Shown in pieces: positions 1-11,356 of a stretch of 64,000 bases of DNA. This stretch comes from Chaunax sp. Z400 (Eukaryota > Chordata > Actinopteri > Lophiiformes > Chaunacidae). The first letter of the stretch is position 1; each line of letters starts with the position of its first letter. The position numbers and the translations under genes were made by a program. Location of the stretch: positions 31,488,374 through 31,552,373 of the forward strand of contig CM075185.1 in assembly GCA_037577475.1 (NCBI GenBank). Reading direction: 5' to 3'. A model generated the notes under the pieces. That model did no database searches. It saw only the letters and a list, made by a program, of their open reading frames with translations, and was not told the DNA's origin.

Positions 1-1866
1 GCCATGTTTTTCGATATCTGATCACGTCCACTTGGATTTCAGTAATAACGTTAACATTCAGTGCAGCTAAATTCCATAAGAACTGAAGCTGAAGGAAACT
101 AAAGCCTCATAATTCAGAGTAGCTCCTTCATGGACAGACTTTCGGTAACTTGTTATCTTGCATAAAAAGCTGAGCTTTTGTACATTTGTACAGAAATCAC
201 TGAAGCTGCTCCATTTGTCTCCTTCTACCTCAGATCTCTTGAATGTTGAGAATGAAGTTATCATTAAACTCCTAGTATTCAATAAAGTCATTGATATGTT
301 GTTGTCACTGAATGGTTCAGTCTCAGTGACCCTGTTTCCTGTCCCATCTGTAGACAACTTAACCCCATCACACAGCTTCTTCAGGGCAGGCCTGGTGCAC
401 CTTTACTCCGCCCTGACGTTCTGTGAACACAGTGAAGGTGTAATGGGGTCTGTTTGTTCCACCTCTGCGACGACAGCAGAGGTAGTAACAGCACCAAAAC
501 GCACATCTGTGTGAACGCAGGGTGGAAAGGCAGGATGGGGCGGTGACGAAAAGAAAAAGAAAATCAGGACAATGTTTGGGAGCTCCTTATCATCCAATCA
601 GAGGACGAGATCAACCATCATGTAACAGGAAGTTAAATAGTTTTTTGTCATGTTAATCCATTCTTTACAAAGTGTTGCTGGATGTATATGTTGGACGTCA
701 CACTAAACCTCCACGCTGCGGGGTTTAATGTCAGGCTTCTGATCTAAAATCACACACCGGAGCGTCGTTGTTTTGTTTAGTGTGAACAAACAAAGGTGTT
801 GTAGAGAACAGACGTTGTTGTGCTGTTGGCTTATGTGTACCTTGACTGGATGTCACCCTGGTAACCCTACAGCTTAGTTGTTGTAAGGAGGACATCTTAA
901 TTATAGGGTCAATTCAGGAATATAGTGCATGTGTACAGAATGATCCCCTTCGCCGCTGCCTTTAACATAGTCCAGCTCCTACTCCTGCAAACCAAACTGA
1001 CTGGAATGCAGGTTGACCCCAACCTATGAGAAGGTGGTGGAGACCAAACCAGAGCTAAGAAGATGGGCTGATAAGGGCTTCATTACACACCACTACACCA
1101 CTATACCACAACACCACTACAAAAATGAATGTGTGTCTGCTGATGTGTAAATATTAGCCACGATAACTTTATACAATCATCATATGGATGTTTATCTGTC
1201 ATCTGAATTTTCTGCTACTCCTGGACAGAAATCAATAAATGCACTTTGACCTCTCAAACGTCCTATTTTTGTTTTAATGTACAGGTTGTGTCATTCCCCT
1301 CTGTCTTCCAGCCTTCTTTGGTTCATCCCAAACATATAATTCTATCTTTCTTTATATATCTATCTAATATCTATAATATCTATCTTTAAAGTTTTAACTG
1401 CAGACAGACTCCTTGACAATCATGTTGAAAATAATTCTAACAAAGAAACAGCTTATGAGAAAGTCATGAAAGGCTCAATGTCACATTTGCAGGGCGTCTC
1501 TTAACAAGCTTTGCACCATGTTGCTCATGCCATGATCAATATAAGATGAGGGTCTACTCTGTGCTGCTGGGTCGGCTGCATGGTAACCAGAACATACAGG
1601 TCAGTCAGGGTCAAAGGTTCCTTCACTCATAACACCCTGCAGAAGTTTATTATTATTATCATATTCAAATCACTTTAACCTTTTTATTACTGAGCAGAAA
1701 GCAAACATCATGTATTTACATGATTGTGTTTTTGTTCAAAAGCAAATTCAGAAACAAACTGATTTGTTTATAGTAAAGGGTGAAGATTTGAAGCGTTTGA
1801 CACCATCTTCTGTTTTACATCATTATAAATTTAATATATTGTGGCTTTGGACTGCTTGTTACTTAA
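1..1866. other. Non-coding AT-rich DNA, no feature recognised
   Basis: I see no convincing gene, transposon end or tandem array in this stretch. The open frames at 67-597 overlap on both strands, have no recognisable protein motif, and look like chance frames. A short run of TATC-like repeats lies near 1350-1390. Confidence 0.5.
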
Positions 1867-2285
1867 TGTTCAGAGTTTGGACCCAAATGCAGACACATTA
1901 GTTGAACGTGGAGAAGAATGGCTGGAGCAAAGGAAGTCACAGTCTAACACAGAACATAACAGGAACGCAGACAAACTGACAACGAGGAGCAGAAACACAC
2001 AGATTTAAACAGAGTAAAGAGATAATGAGAAACAGGTGGCAAAGACAAAGAGAGGGAAATGGAAGGCAGGTAGAAAACAATGAGACAATCACACAGCAGG
2101 CAGGCACAGAGCAATCAAAGTAGAACAAAAGACATGAAACAAGGAATGAACTGAATACAGAGGGAATAAACAAATACAGGAAAAAAAGAAATTTATGAAA
2201 ATAAAACAGCAGAATATAAACAAACTAGAACAGTGACACTGCTGGATATTCAAAACTGGCAAACTATCTAAACTTGGGCCCTGAA
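1867..2285 (-). repeat. LTR-like dispersed repeat remnant
   Basis: The start contains a GGACCCAAATGCAGACA-type string followed by a purine-rich, acaaac/acaga-rich stretch. The same order of motifs occurs in the element at 27722-28289, where clear TG...CA ends are present. The two therefore look like members of one dispersed family; in the opposite orientation the motif would be the 3' end of an LTR. No terminal dinucleotides or target duplication are visible here, so this copy is truncated or decayed. The LTR nature is inferred, not shown. Confidence 0.4.
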
Positions 2286-3100
2286 ACATTATGAGAATTA
2301 TTTTTATCCCCCAAACAACCTCCTCCTCAGGCGGATCGGATCATGTTTGTGTTCTCAGGTTGAGTCATTAGCTGCCCCTTATTGCCCCATTCATCACTGG
2401 CCACTACAGTCTGCTTAAAGAAGGGAGAAGAGGAATAAATACAGTGCAATGGAGATGAACAATGGAGGCTCCCCATTGGATGTCTGTAACCGAAAACTGG
2501 AACTACCTTGTAAAAACGTTCACTTTGAACCCTGTAAGGATTATCAATACTTAAAAAGATGTTTCAAAAAGACGATGGAAAAGCTGACAGCTTGGACGTC
2601 TGCTGTCCATTTGACAAAACATTAAGTTAACATCTTTAGGATGTATCTTTGCTCAGAGGGTAAATCATTTCTGACGGATTTAAACAAAGCGATCGATTGA
2701 TGATTAGCCAGAGCTGTAGGTGAACTATGTGGCTTCTTAGAGCCCTCTTGACCACCAGGGGCCCCCAAGAGCACTTGATTATAAGTTTTCTGAACCTTTT
2801 GCACATCTGTACATAGTTTGTCAGAATAATTATTCAATCTATATTTTACTCTTGAACCATTGTTGTCATCTTGTTACCTGTTCCTCTGTTAAGGCTAATT
2901 AATTTAGCATTGTTTTGTTAACAGTTGCATTTAATCTCTATATAAGTGTTAATGTTATCTGACTTTATTTGTGGTTGATAGTTGTTCTTCTACATTTTTG
3001 AACATTGCAAAAAAAATGTAATTAAAAAAACAAGATTACATGAAACAGCCAACTTTTTACGTTTTGTATAGAATTTAGTGCTTTGGACTTTTAGATGTTT
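2286..3100. other. Non-coding DNA, no feature recognised
   Basis: Intergenic-type AT-rich sequence. The 71-residue open frame at 2622-2837 on the minus strand has no motif I recognise and no partner exon. Confidence 0.45.
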
Positions 3101-3130
3101 TGTTTGTTTGTTTGTTTGTTTGTTTGTTTT
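3100..3130. repeat. (GTTT)n microsatellite
   Basis: About seven GTTT units in a row, directly upstream of the SINE body. Confidence 0.9.
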
Positions 3131-3290
3131 TTGAGGATTACTTTAGATACATACAGTCCACTTATCAGTGGTTCAATCCTTTGCCCCCTGCACTACATGT
3201 CAAAGTGTCCTAAAGCAAAATAGTGAACTCCACACCTTGCATGGTAGCCTCTGCCACCTCTGTACGAATGTGTATGTATGAGGGAGAGAG
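3130..3290 (+). mobile_element. tRNA-derived SINE fragment (copy 1 of 3)
   Basis: A GGTTCAATCC string at 3170-3179 fits a polymerase III B box. It is followed by CAAAGTGTCCTAAAGCAAAA and a GGTAGCCTCTGCCA stretch in the same order as in the SINE at 16230-16540. The A box region is degraded and the 3' tail found in the other copies is missing, so this is a truncated copy. The family resembles common teleost tRNA-derived SINEs; I cannot give its family name. Confidence 0.55.
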
Positions 3291-4539
3291 AGTTCAAACA
3301 CCTGGTATAACCAGCTCTGTCTCCCAGGCACCATTCCCTGAATCGCTCTGAGCTCTAACCAAACCCCACAGCATCATTTAGTTTGGGGTTCCATATTTGT
3401 CACTGATTCAGTGATAGGTCAGTGCTGTCATTAGTAAGCTAATGTAGACCCGCCAAGCCAACCAATCATATGACATAATATTCTTTGCTAGCACAAGATG
3501 GAACCCAACTTGTTTAAAAGATTAAATTATGCTTAATTATTTTAATATAGTTTCACCAACAGTTTAAACTGTAAGGGGTTTAAATAATTAATGTTTCATG
3601 TCCACTTTAAAGCGGTTCATTCATTTTCTACCACTTTATTTTGTTACTTTCCAGCACACCATGTTCAATATGCCACATAGCTGTCTAACACTAACACCAC
3701 CCAACTGGTCTAAGATGAAAAAGGGTGAAGGATAATGATGGTATGATGTATCAGTTTCTGCTTTTGCCGGCTCTGGTTGCAGCTCTAAGAGATCATCCAT
3801 AATTAGGAGTAGAATCTATACCCTCCAGAGTGGTCACATTACGATAAACAACTTATCAAAAATATAGATTTATTTTATTTCCTTTCAGTTCTTATTATCT
3901 TAAGTCAATTCAGTTTAACTCGATTTTAACAATTAACCTTGACGCTTCCTGTTTTGTCTAACCTGCTACATATCTGGCTGATATGGTTAGTCTGTTAGTA
4001 TGTTTGTGTCTCTCAAGTGTTTGTGTTTGTATTTCCTGCCAGCTTGGTTCCAGGTGTGACTGCAGTGATAAGTCTGGACTTTTTAATTAACTGCTATAAA
4101 CTCAGCTTTGCTGCAATGATGGTCCAAACAGGGTTTGGTATTTAAGCACAAACAATGATCACAGTGACTGCTGTCTGTGTCGTCATACAGCCTTCTGCTT
4201 TTTAAGTGAATGCATCAAATGTTCCTGTGGTGCAGGCTGCACACACACACAAGCATCATCATACTGCAGAGCTGTATCAACTTAAGTCACAACTACAGGT
4301 CGACAGGGTCAAACGTTGTAGCCTCCATGTGTCCATGATGTTTTCAAATGGAAAGCCTGTCCAAGTACAGTATGTTGAGGTGGAAGATGGTTCAGCCAAC
4401 AAAGATTAGGGAAAATAGAGGAAATCGTCACCCAAAAATAAAAACAATCAATATCTACTCACCCCTATGATGATGGAAAGCCAACCATTTCTAGAGCTTC
4501 GCAGCAAACGAGCACTGCAGCATTCTCCTCAGCAACTGA
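3291..4539. other. Non-coding DNA, no feature recognised
   Basis: No transposon ends or plausible exons were found. A 67-residue plus-strand open frame at 4206-4409 has no recognisable domain and is probably chance. Confidence 0.45.
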
Positions 4540-4670
4540 AGAAGACTCTGATTGGCTTGGCATGACAATAACGCTTCTCATGCACTTCAGCTACATGAGA
4601 AACATCATTGTGATACCAAACCAATCAGGGGTGGAGTGTTGTGGGTCATGGCATCACCATAGTAGGATTA
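4540..4670 (-). mobile_element. Fragment of a small terminal-inverted-repeat element
   Basis: The string GTCATGGCATCACCATAGTA near 4647-4666 matches the right terminal repeat of the element at 53132-53738 (one base differs). Read on the minus strand, the neighbouring sequence continues the match into that element's interior, including a CTGATTGG-type motif. The opposite end is not found, so this is a partial copy of the same non-autonomous family. Confidence 0.5.
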
Positions 4671-5090
4671 GGATTTGTAAATCCTGGATTCATAACATCT
4701 GCCAGCTTCAAAATCTAATCTAATCATATCACCTCCTCCACTTGTGGCAGACATTATTTATAAGTGATGATGCACACCCCATCTGAGGAATGTGCACAAA
4801 GCTCATTACACAAGATGAACAGGAGAGAGTGAGCTCCTGTCACACATGGTGGAAATGAAACGTTACGCAGAACTTCAGCAGAGCTCTCTGTTGTGTGTAC
4901 AGCAGGTAGACACTGAGGTAGGCTGAGGTTGAGTTCTCATCCATCTTGTTGAGTGACACATGTACACATGTGGAACATCATACACCTTCATTAGTCAAGA
5001 TGTATTTTAATGCTTTTATCTTAGAGGCTACAGTCAATATTTCAGCCTAAAAACAAAACGCAACCATTAAATCTTTTACCATCTGTAGCA

Positions 5091-5161
5091 GCCAATAACG
5101 TAATAACCGCCGATAATGTTATAACTGCCAATAACACCATCATTTTTCATTTTTTAATGTA
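5091..5161 (+). repeat. Left inverted repeat of the satellite-bearing element
   Basis: This 71 bp arm starts GCCAATAACG. Aligned by eye to the reverse complement of 8061-8131 it matches at about 61 of 71 positions. The arm itself is built from roughly 18 bp sub-repeats, each beginning GCC(A/G)ATAA. Outside the arms the two flanks stop matching at once, which marks a sharp boundary. Confidence 0.7.
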
Positions 5162-5704
5162 GTGTTTTTTATTTTTTTATTTTATTTTTTTATTTTATTT
5201 TTTTAATAAGGTAGTGACTTGCCAATAATGTAATAAACTTTCTGAACCAATGACGTAATGACTTTTCTGTTAGATGACATGTAGGACTACATGTCACGAC
5301 TTACCTTGAAGTACCATGCAACGATCAAAATACAACTTTTTTTCCTTACAATAATACAATTCTTTCCCAATTTGATGTGTAATAAAAACTTTATTTTCAA
5401 TAGTGCATTCATTATACTCATATTTTATGTTAGACGACATTTAGGACTAGAGGAACTTGTACCTTGTACTTTTCGACTAATCCTGTTCTGACATACCATG
5501 CAACAATCAAATTACTCCTTTTTTTCCCTACAATAATGCAATTCTTTCCCAAATTCATAAGTAATAAAAACTTTATTTTCAAGAGTGCATTCACGATACT
5601 CATATTTTCCGTTAGAAGACATGTAGGACTACATGTACAATTATTATGAAGTACTTGTACCTTGTACTTTTCGAGTAATCCTACCTTGAAATACCATGTA
5701 TTGA

Positions 5705-5722
5705 CCCTAACCCTAACCCTAA
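5705..5722 (-). repeat. Interstitial telomere-like repeat (CCCTAA)3
   Basis: Three perfect CCCTAA units follow a CCATGTATTGA string inside a satellite unit. This is the shortest of four such tracts in the array. Confidence 0.85.
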
Positions 5723-6100
5723 TGCTTTTTGCTACAATAAAGCATTTCTTTCCAAATTTGATGTGTCAAACAAACCTTATTTTCAGCAATACATTCATGA
5801 TACTCATAGTTTCTACTAGAGGACATGTAGGACTACATGTAAAATTATTATGATGTACTTGTACCTTATACTTTTCAAGTAATCCTATCTTGAACTACCA
5901 TGCAACGATCAAAATGTTGCTTTTCCCTAAAAAAATGCAATTCTTTCCAAATTTGATGCGTCATACAAACTTTATTTTCAATAATACATTCATGATACTC
6001 ATAGTTTCTACTAGAGGACATGTAGGAGTACATGTACAATTATTATGATGTACTTGTACCTTGTATTCGAGTAATCCTACCTTGAAATACCATGTATTGA

Positions 6101-6155
6101 CCATAACCTTAACCCCTAACCCTAACCCTAGTCCAACCCTAACCCTAAACCTAAT
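6101..6155 (-). repeat. Interstitial telomere-like repeat, degenerate
   Basis: CCCTAA units with CCATAACCTT, GTCCAA and AAACCTAA variants. It lies after the same CCATGTATTGA context as the tract at 5705 and lengthens its satellite unit to 240 bp. Confidence 0.85.
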
Positions 6156-7123
6156 GCTTTTTTGTACTACAATAATGCATTTCTTTCCGAATTTGATGCG
6201 CCATACAAGCTTTATTTTCAACACTGCATTCATGATCATCATATTTTCTACTACAGGACGTGCAGGTCTACATATAGTATTAGTATAAACTACTTGTACT
6301 TTGTACTTTTCGAGTAGTCCTATCCTGAAGTACCATGCAATGATCAAAATGTTGCGTTTCCCTACAATAATGCATTTCATTCTGAATTTAATGTGTCATA
6401 AAAACTTTATTTTCAACACTGCATTCATGATACTCATATTTTCTACTAGAGGACATGCAGGTCTACATGTAGTATTAGTATAAACTACTTGTACTTTGTA
6501 CTTTTCGAGTAGTCCTATCCTTAAGTACCATGCAATGATCAAAATGTTGCGTTGCCCTACAATAATGCAATTCTTTCCCAATTTCATGTGTAATAAAAAC
6601 TTTGTTTTCAAGAGTGCATTCACGAAACTCATATTTTCAGTTACAAGACATGTAGGACTACATGTACAATTATTATGAAGTTCTTGTACCTTGTACTTTT
6701 CGAGTAATCCTATCCTGAAATACCATACAATGATCAAAATGTTCCTTTTTCCCTACAATAATGCAATTCTTTCCCAATTTGATGTGTCATAAAAACTTAA
6801 TTTTTAACAGTGCATTGAAGTCATTATTTTTCCTGTTAGAGGACATGTAGGACTACATGTAAATTATTATGATGTACTTGTACCTTATACTTTTCAAGTA
6901 ATCCTACCCAGAATTACTATGCAACAATCAAAATACTCCTTTTTTCCCCACAGTATTGCAATTCTTTCAAAATTTGAGTGTCATACAAACTTCATTTTCA
7001 ATAGTGCATTCAGGATATTCATATTTTCTGTTAGAAGACATGTATGACTACAAGTACTATTATTATGAAGTACTTGTACCTTGTTCTTTTCGAGTAATCC
7101 TACCTTGAATTACTATGTATGGA

Positions 7124-7188
7124 CTCTAACCCTAACCCTAGTCCAACCCTAACCCTAACCTTAGTCCAACGTTAACCCTAACCCTAAT
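7124..7188 (-). repeat. Interstitial telomere-like repeat with GTCCAA interruptions
   Basis: CCCTAA units broken by GTCCAA and GTTAA variants, in a 250 bp satellite unit. The interruption pattern matches that at 7373-7438, so the two units were probably copied together. Confidence 0.85.
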
Positions 7189-7372
7189 GGTTTTTACTAC
7201 AATGATGCAATTCTTTCAAAATTTGATGTGTAATAAAAACTTTATTTTCAATAGTGCATTCACAATCCTTTTATTTTCCGTTAGAGGACATGTAGCAGTA
7301 CAAGTATTATTATTATTAAGTACTTATACCTTGTACTGTTCGAGTAATCCAACCTTGAAATACCACGTATTG

Positions 7373-7438
7373 ACCCTAACCCTAACCCTAGTCGAACCCT
7401 AACCCTAACCTTAGTCCAACCTTAACCCTAACTCTAAT
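7373..7438 (-). repeat. Interstitial telomere-like repeat with GTCCAA interruptions
   Basis: Nearly the same series of CCCTAA and variant units as at 7124-7188, again in a 250 bp satellite unit and again next to a variant of the CGTATTGA context. Confidence 0.85.
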
Positions 7439-8060
7439 GGTTTTTACTACAATGATGCAATTCTTTCCAAATTTGATGTATCAGACAAACTTTATTTTCA
7501 ATAGTGCATTCATGATACTCATATTTCTTGTTAGAGGACATGTAGGACTACATGTATTATTATTATTAAGTACTTGTACCTTGTACTTTTCAAGTAATCC
7601 TACCTTGAATTACCATGCAACAATCAAAATGTTGCTTTTCCCTACAATAATGCAATTCTTTCCCAATTTTATGTGTCATAAAAACTTTATTTTCAAAAGT
7701 GCATTCACGATCCTTATATTTTTTCTGCTAGAGGACATGTAGCAGCACAAGTACTATGATTATGATGTACTTGTACCTTATACTTTTCGAGCAATCCTAC
7801 CCTGAATTACCATGCAACGATCAAAATACTGCCTTTTTTCCCTACAATAATGAAATTCTTTCCAAATTTGATGTGTAATAAAAACATTATTTTCAAGAGT
7901 GCCTTCTTGATACTAATGTTTTTGGTTAGAGGACATGTAGGATTACAAGTACAATTATTATGAAGTACTTGTACCTTGTACTTTCCGAGTAATCACACCC
8001 TGTGTTACCATGCAACAATCAAAATACTGCTTTTTTTTTTGCTACATTATCGGCTTTTAT

Positions 8061-8131
8061 TACATTAATAAATGAAAAACGATTATGTTATTGGCAGTTA
8101 TAACGTTATCGACCGATATTACACTATTGGC
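8061..8131 (-). repeat. Right inverted repeat of the satellite-bearing element
   Basis: Reverse complement of the left arm at 5091-5161 with about 10 mismatches. It ends CTATTGGC, after which similarity to the left flank is lost. Confidence 0.7.
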
Positions 8132-8279
8132 TTAAACACCATCCTTTATTTGTTGTGTTGCAAGAGTGCATGTTGTAGGAAAAAAAATTCAGTATCAACA
8201 CTTTGCATCTTGGCAGATAGTTTCATTTACATCACTTTCCCAAGAAATAAAATGTAAAGGAAAACTTAGTGGCTGTCAA

Positions 8280-8640
8280 GTCAACTTTCATTTATATAGC
8301 AACAAATCACAACAAAACTTATCTCAAGGCTTTTTCTAAAAGAGCAGGTCTAGACTGTACTCTGTTCCACAGAGACACAACAATCCCCTGAGGGCAGTGC
8401 TCTGCCTTGACCGGAGAGAGAGAGAAAAAAAAGTGAGAAAAAGATGGGATAAAGAGATGTGGGAGAGAGGGGGGAGTGAAGAAACATGCAGCTTCATGAA
8501 AAGAAAAGTTTTAAGTCAGCTAGTGCAGAGAGGCTAAAACAGGAGAGACATGATCTCTGATAGTTCTGGTCAGTACACACAGCCTGATAATAGGGAATCA
8601 ATAATCCAGCCTGGGAGTAATATAAAATATATAAATAAAG
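8280..8640. repeat. Dispersed repeat remnant with GA-rich core
   Basis: The stretch starting TCAACTTTCATTTATATAGC, with AGCAGGTCTAGACTGTACTC and a GA-rich tract near 8415-8480, resembles dispersed teleost sequence that I recall but cannot name. It abuts the LINE fragment at 8655-8950 and may be part of the same element. No open frame is supported. Confidence 0.3.
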
Positions 8641-8654
8641 TAATAAAAAAAGTA

Positions 8655-8950
8655 ATGAATTCATTTTTCTGCATCTTTTTGAGACAGAATGATTTTTGAG
8701 ATATTACATTGGTGAAAGAAGGCGGTTCTAAAAATGTGTTTAATATGGGAGTTAAAGGACTTATCCTGATCAGACTTCCTCACAGTGCAGCTGGAGGCCA
8801 AGGTAATGCTGGAGGCCAAGGAAATGCCATCCATAGTAGTTAAATCATTAGACAGTGTGTTTCTGAGATGTTGAGGGTCCAGCACAATAACCTCAGTTTG
8901 GTCAGAATCAGGTTGCAGAAAACTGCTTGATTTTAAGTCATGACTGAAGT
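8655..8950 (-). pseudogene. L2/Jockey-like LINE reverse transcriptase, C-terminal fragment
   Basis: Read on the minus strand, an uninterrupted frame runs from about 8945 to 8661. It begins with a SSFLQPDSDQTEVIVLDPQH-like segment and ends with RTAFFHQCNISKI, then LSQKDAEK. These are the motifs that follow the palm domain in L2/Rex/Maui-type fish LINEs: the DKTEV.V.GP element, DGISLASS, DQDKSFNSHIK, and RTAFFHLRNI. In the intact element this protein copies the LINE RNA at the target site. Only this C-terminal part remains; the catalytic FADD-type box is absent. The frame has no start of its own. Exact clade is uncertain. Confidence 0.7.
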
Positions 8951-9290
8951 TTAGTTAATTATATGAATAAAATATAGAAATATTAGTTAATTCAGTGAAT
9001 TCATTAGTGTCACACCAACTTTTATTTGATCGATAGGAAGAGAACCACTTTAACACCATAACACCAACTAAACATCTGCCAGTATCAGCGTTCATCAGAA
9101 GGTCATTTGTGATTCTGATAAAAAACCTTTTCAAAGATGTTGTTTTCCACCACTGTGAGAAGCAGCTGTGACTCAGTTATTTCAACAATCTTAGATCTAA
9201 TCAATAACTATCAGGGAGAGTAGGATCCAGCTCCGGTCGTCTAAGGGTTGGTTGGACACGAGCAGATTTGAAATAATCAAGGACACAGCC
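8951..9290. other. Non-coding DNA, no feature recognised
   Basis: AT-rich sequence between two retroelement-like remnants. No motif seen. Confidence 0.4.
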
Positions 9291-9840
9291 AATGGACAGT
9301 GAACTGCTCACAGTACAAAGTAAATGGGGCCCAAAACAATCCACGATACTTTCATATGAGAAAGACAGAATAATGGGAGAAGAGACAAGTGTCCCCACAG
9401 TGACACAGAGCCTTTTCCAGTCCAGCAGAGTCCCAGTGTCCGGTGCCTCAGCCTGCCAGAGCCGCAGGTCCACAGTGCCTCAGAACCCCAGCTCCCCAGC
9501 TCCCCAGAGCCTCAGCTCCACCGTACAGAGCTGCCTCCAACCCACCTGGACTCCCAGTCAGCCGAGGTCGACCGTCATCTGGTTCCCAGTCAGTGGAGAT
9601 CTGGCCAACGTCAGGCTACCATTCGCTGAGTCCATGTCAGCTGCCCCAAGGCTGGACTCGACATCAGACCCCAGTCATTTTGACCCTACGCCAGCCCCGA
9701 GTCCTGCTGCCCATTTCAGCAGACTTCCTGCTGCCTGGCATCCAGGCTGGATTTGCTGCCTGTCTCCTGTTCGGCCTTCGGTTCGCCCAATTCCCTGTTT
9801 TCCTTGTTGTACAGCCCTTGGCTGTCTGCCCGGGAGTGTG
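9291..9840 (+). pseudogene. Proline-rich retroelement-like coding remnant
   Basis: Two overlapping plus-strand frames (9292-9900 and 9443-9841) cover a GC-rich island unlike the surrounding AT-rich DNA. The second frame has many Pro, Arg, Ser and Gln, then VEIWPTSGYHSLSPCQLPQG, and a hydrophobic stretch near its end. Similar proline-rich segments are, from memory, found downstream of pol in fish LTR retrotransposons and in predicted fish proteins derived from them. There is no catalytic motif and I cannot assign a function. It may instead be host coding sequence or chance, but the base composition suggests former coding sequence. Confidence 0.35.
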
Positions 9841-10505
9841 ACTCTTGCTTTGGGTCAACAAAATCAAATAAACAAATCCAAAAACACAAGGACAGGCTAG
9901 GATACTTAACACAACGTACAAAGACTGGTAAATAATGAGGGGAACACAAAATACATGAGGGAGAAAAGGCGGGTGAAAACAGACAAACACTAAACATGAC
10001 TCGAGTAGAGAGACCTTCAAAATAAAACAGGAATTAAAACTGATACAGTTCTTCATAGGTTTGGTCTGATTGTAAATTAAAATGTTCAAATGTCACCTAA
10101 AGTAGACGGTGGGTGGATCAAATGGAATCTTTCAATTTCTGCATTTTAATATTTGCTGATCATATTAGTTTAAGTAAAAATAATTGTTATTATTAATAAG
10201 CTGTTTGAATTAATGAACAGAAAAACCCCAGATCCACTGATCCTTCTTTAACAAGTCAGGTTTTTAAGGGGAAAAATGCATCTGCTGTGAATGAAAGCAG
10301 TCAGACTGTGATTGGTCCAGATTCTGTAGTCATTCCTCTGTGTGATGAATAAAGGAAAGCAGAAAGTCTTCTCCGTCTCCACACATCATTAATAAACTGG
10401 CCTTAATTGCATGTGAACGTCCTCAGAGTAAAAAGATATTTTTCTGTCTCATTTAAAAGACAAATTACTGAACCCATCATCGATAATGTCACCGAGCAGG
10501 GAGGA
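9841..10505. repeat. Possible LTR-like remnant, then non-coding DNA
   Basis: From 9841 to about 9990 the sequence is rich in acaaa/aaca motifs and contains TTTGGGTCAACAAAATC, loosely like the LTR-like family at 27722-28289. The similarity is weak. From 9990 to 10505 I see nothing. Confidence 0.25.
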
Positions 10506-10507
10506 GT

Positions 10508-10703
10508 GTCTGTGTGTCTGTGTGTGTGTGTGTGTGTGTCTGTGTGTGTGTGTCTGTGTCTGTGTGTGTCTGTGTGTGTGTGTCTGTGTGTGTCTGTGTG
10601 TGTGTCTGTGTGTGTGTGTGTGTGTGTCTGTGTGTGTGTGTGTGTCTGTGTGTGTCTGTGTGTGTGTGTCTGTGTGTGTCTGTGTGTGTGTGTCTGTGTC
10701 TGT

Positions 10704-10781
<78 letters not shown>

Positions 10782-10935
10782 CTGTGTGTGTGTCTGTGTG
10801 TGTGTGTGTCTGTGTGTGTGTGTGTGTCTGTGTGTGTGTCTGTGTGTGTGTCTGTGTGTGTGTCTGTGTGTGTGTGTGTCTGTGTGTGTGTGTGTCTGTG
10901 TGTGTGTCTGTGTGTGTGTCTGTGTGTGTGTGTCT

Positions 10936-11022
<87 letters not shown>

Positions 11023-11037
11023 TGTGTGTGTGTGTCT

Positions 11038-11074
<37 letters not shown>

Positions 11075-11159
11075 TGTGTGTGTATGTGTCTGTGTGTGTC
11101 TGTGTGTGTGTGTCTGTGTCTGTGTGTGTGTCTGTGTGTGTGTCTGTGTGTGTGTGTCT

Positions 11160-11214
<55 letters not shown>

Positions 11215-11241
11215 TGTGTGTGTGTGTGTCTGTGTGTGTAT

Positions 11242-11287
<46 letters not shown>

Positions 11288-11356
11288 CTGTGTGTGTGTT
11301 TGTGTCTGTGTGTGTGTGTGTGTGTGTCTGTGTGTGTGTCTGTGTCTGTGTGTGTC
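10508..11356. repeat. 850 bp (TG)n/(TC) compound microsatellite
   Basis: Almost pure TGTGTG with TGTC interruptions at irregular multiples of 2 bp, and rare TATG variants in the right third. All reading frames are open on both strands only because the repeat lacks stops. Long alternating purine-pyrimidine tracts such as this can adopt Z-DNA and are often collapsed or expanded in assemblies. Confidence 0.97.

Larger units (their letters stand above)
5276..8040. repeat. ~195 bp tandem satellite, about 14 units
   Basis: A gacatgtagg-type landmark recurs near 5276, 5436 (degenerate), 5618, 5822, 6017, 6257, 6452, 6647, 6842, 7037, 7287, 7537, 7734 and 7932. Most spacings are 195-198 bp. One spacing is 240 bp and two are 250 bp; these, and a 204 bp one, contain telomere-like inserts. 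Each unit carries a near-palindrome at the landmark, a GTACTTGTACCTTGTACTTT motif, and a stretch with AAAACTTTATTTTCAA. The ~60-139 residue open frames are translations of these units and not proteins I can support. Confidence 0.85.
5091..8131. mobile_element. Inverted-repeat-bounded element filled with a ~195 bp satellite
   Basis: Two 71 bp inverted arms (5091-5161 and 8061-8131) enclose a T-rich spacer and then a tandem array running to about 8040. There is no open frame that looks like a transposase. I therefore read it as a non-autonomous DNA element, or a satellite captured between inverted repeats. I could not find a target-site duplication. A related sub-repeat motif occurs at about 11880-12065. 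I do not recognise a named family. Confidence 0.55.

Noticed and set aside
5464..7742. Series of 60-139 residue frames with an FFPN.MC.KNFIF-like core
   Set aside because: Each is one satellite unit translated; the frames end at the unit's own stops and shift with the telomere-like inserts.
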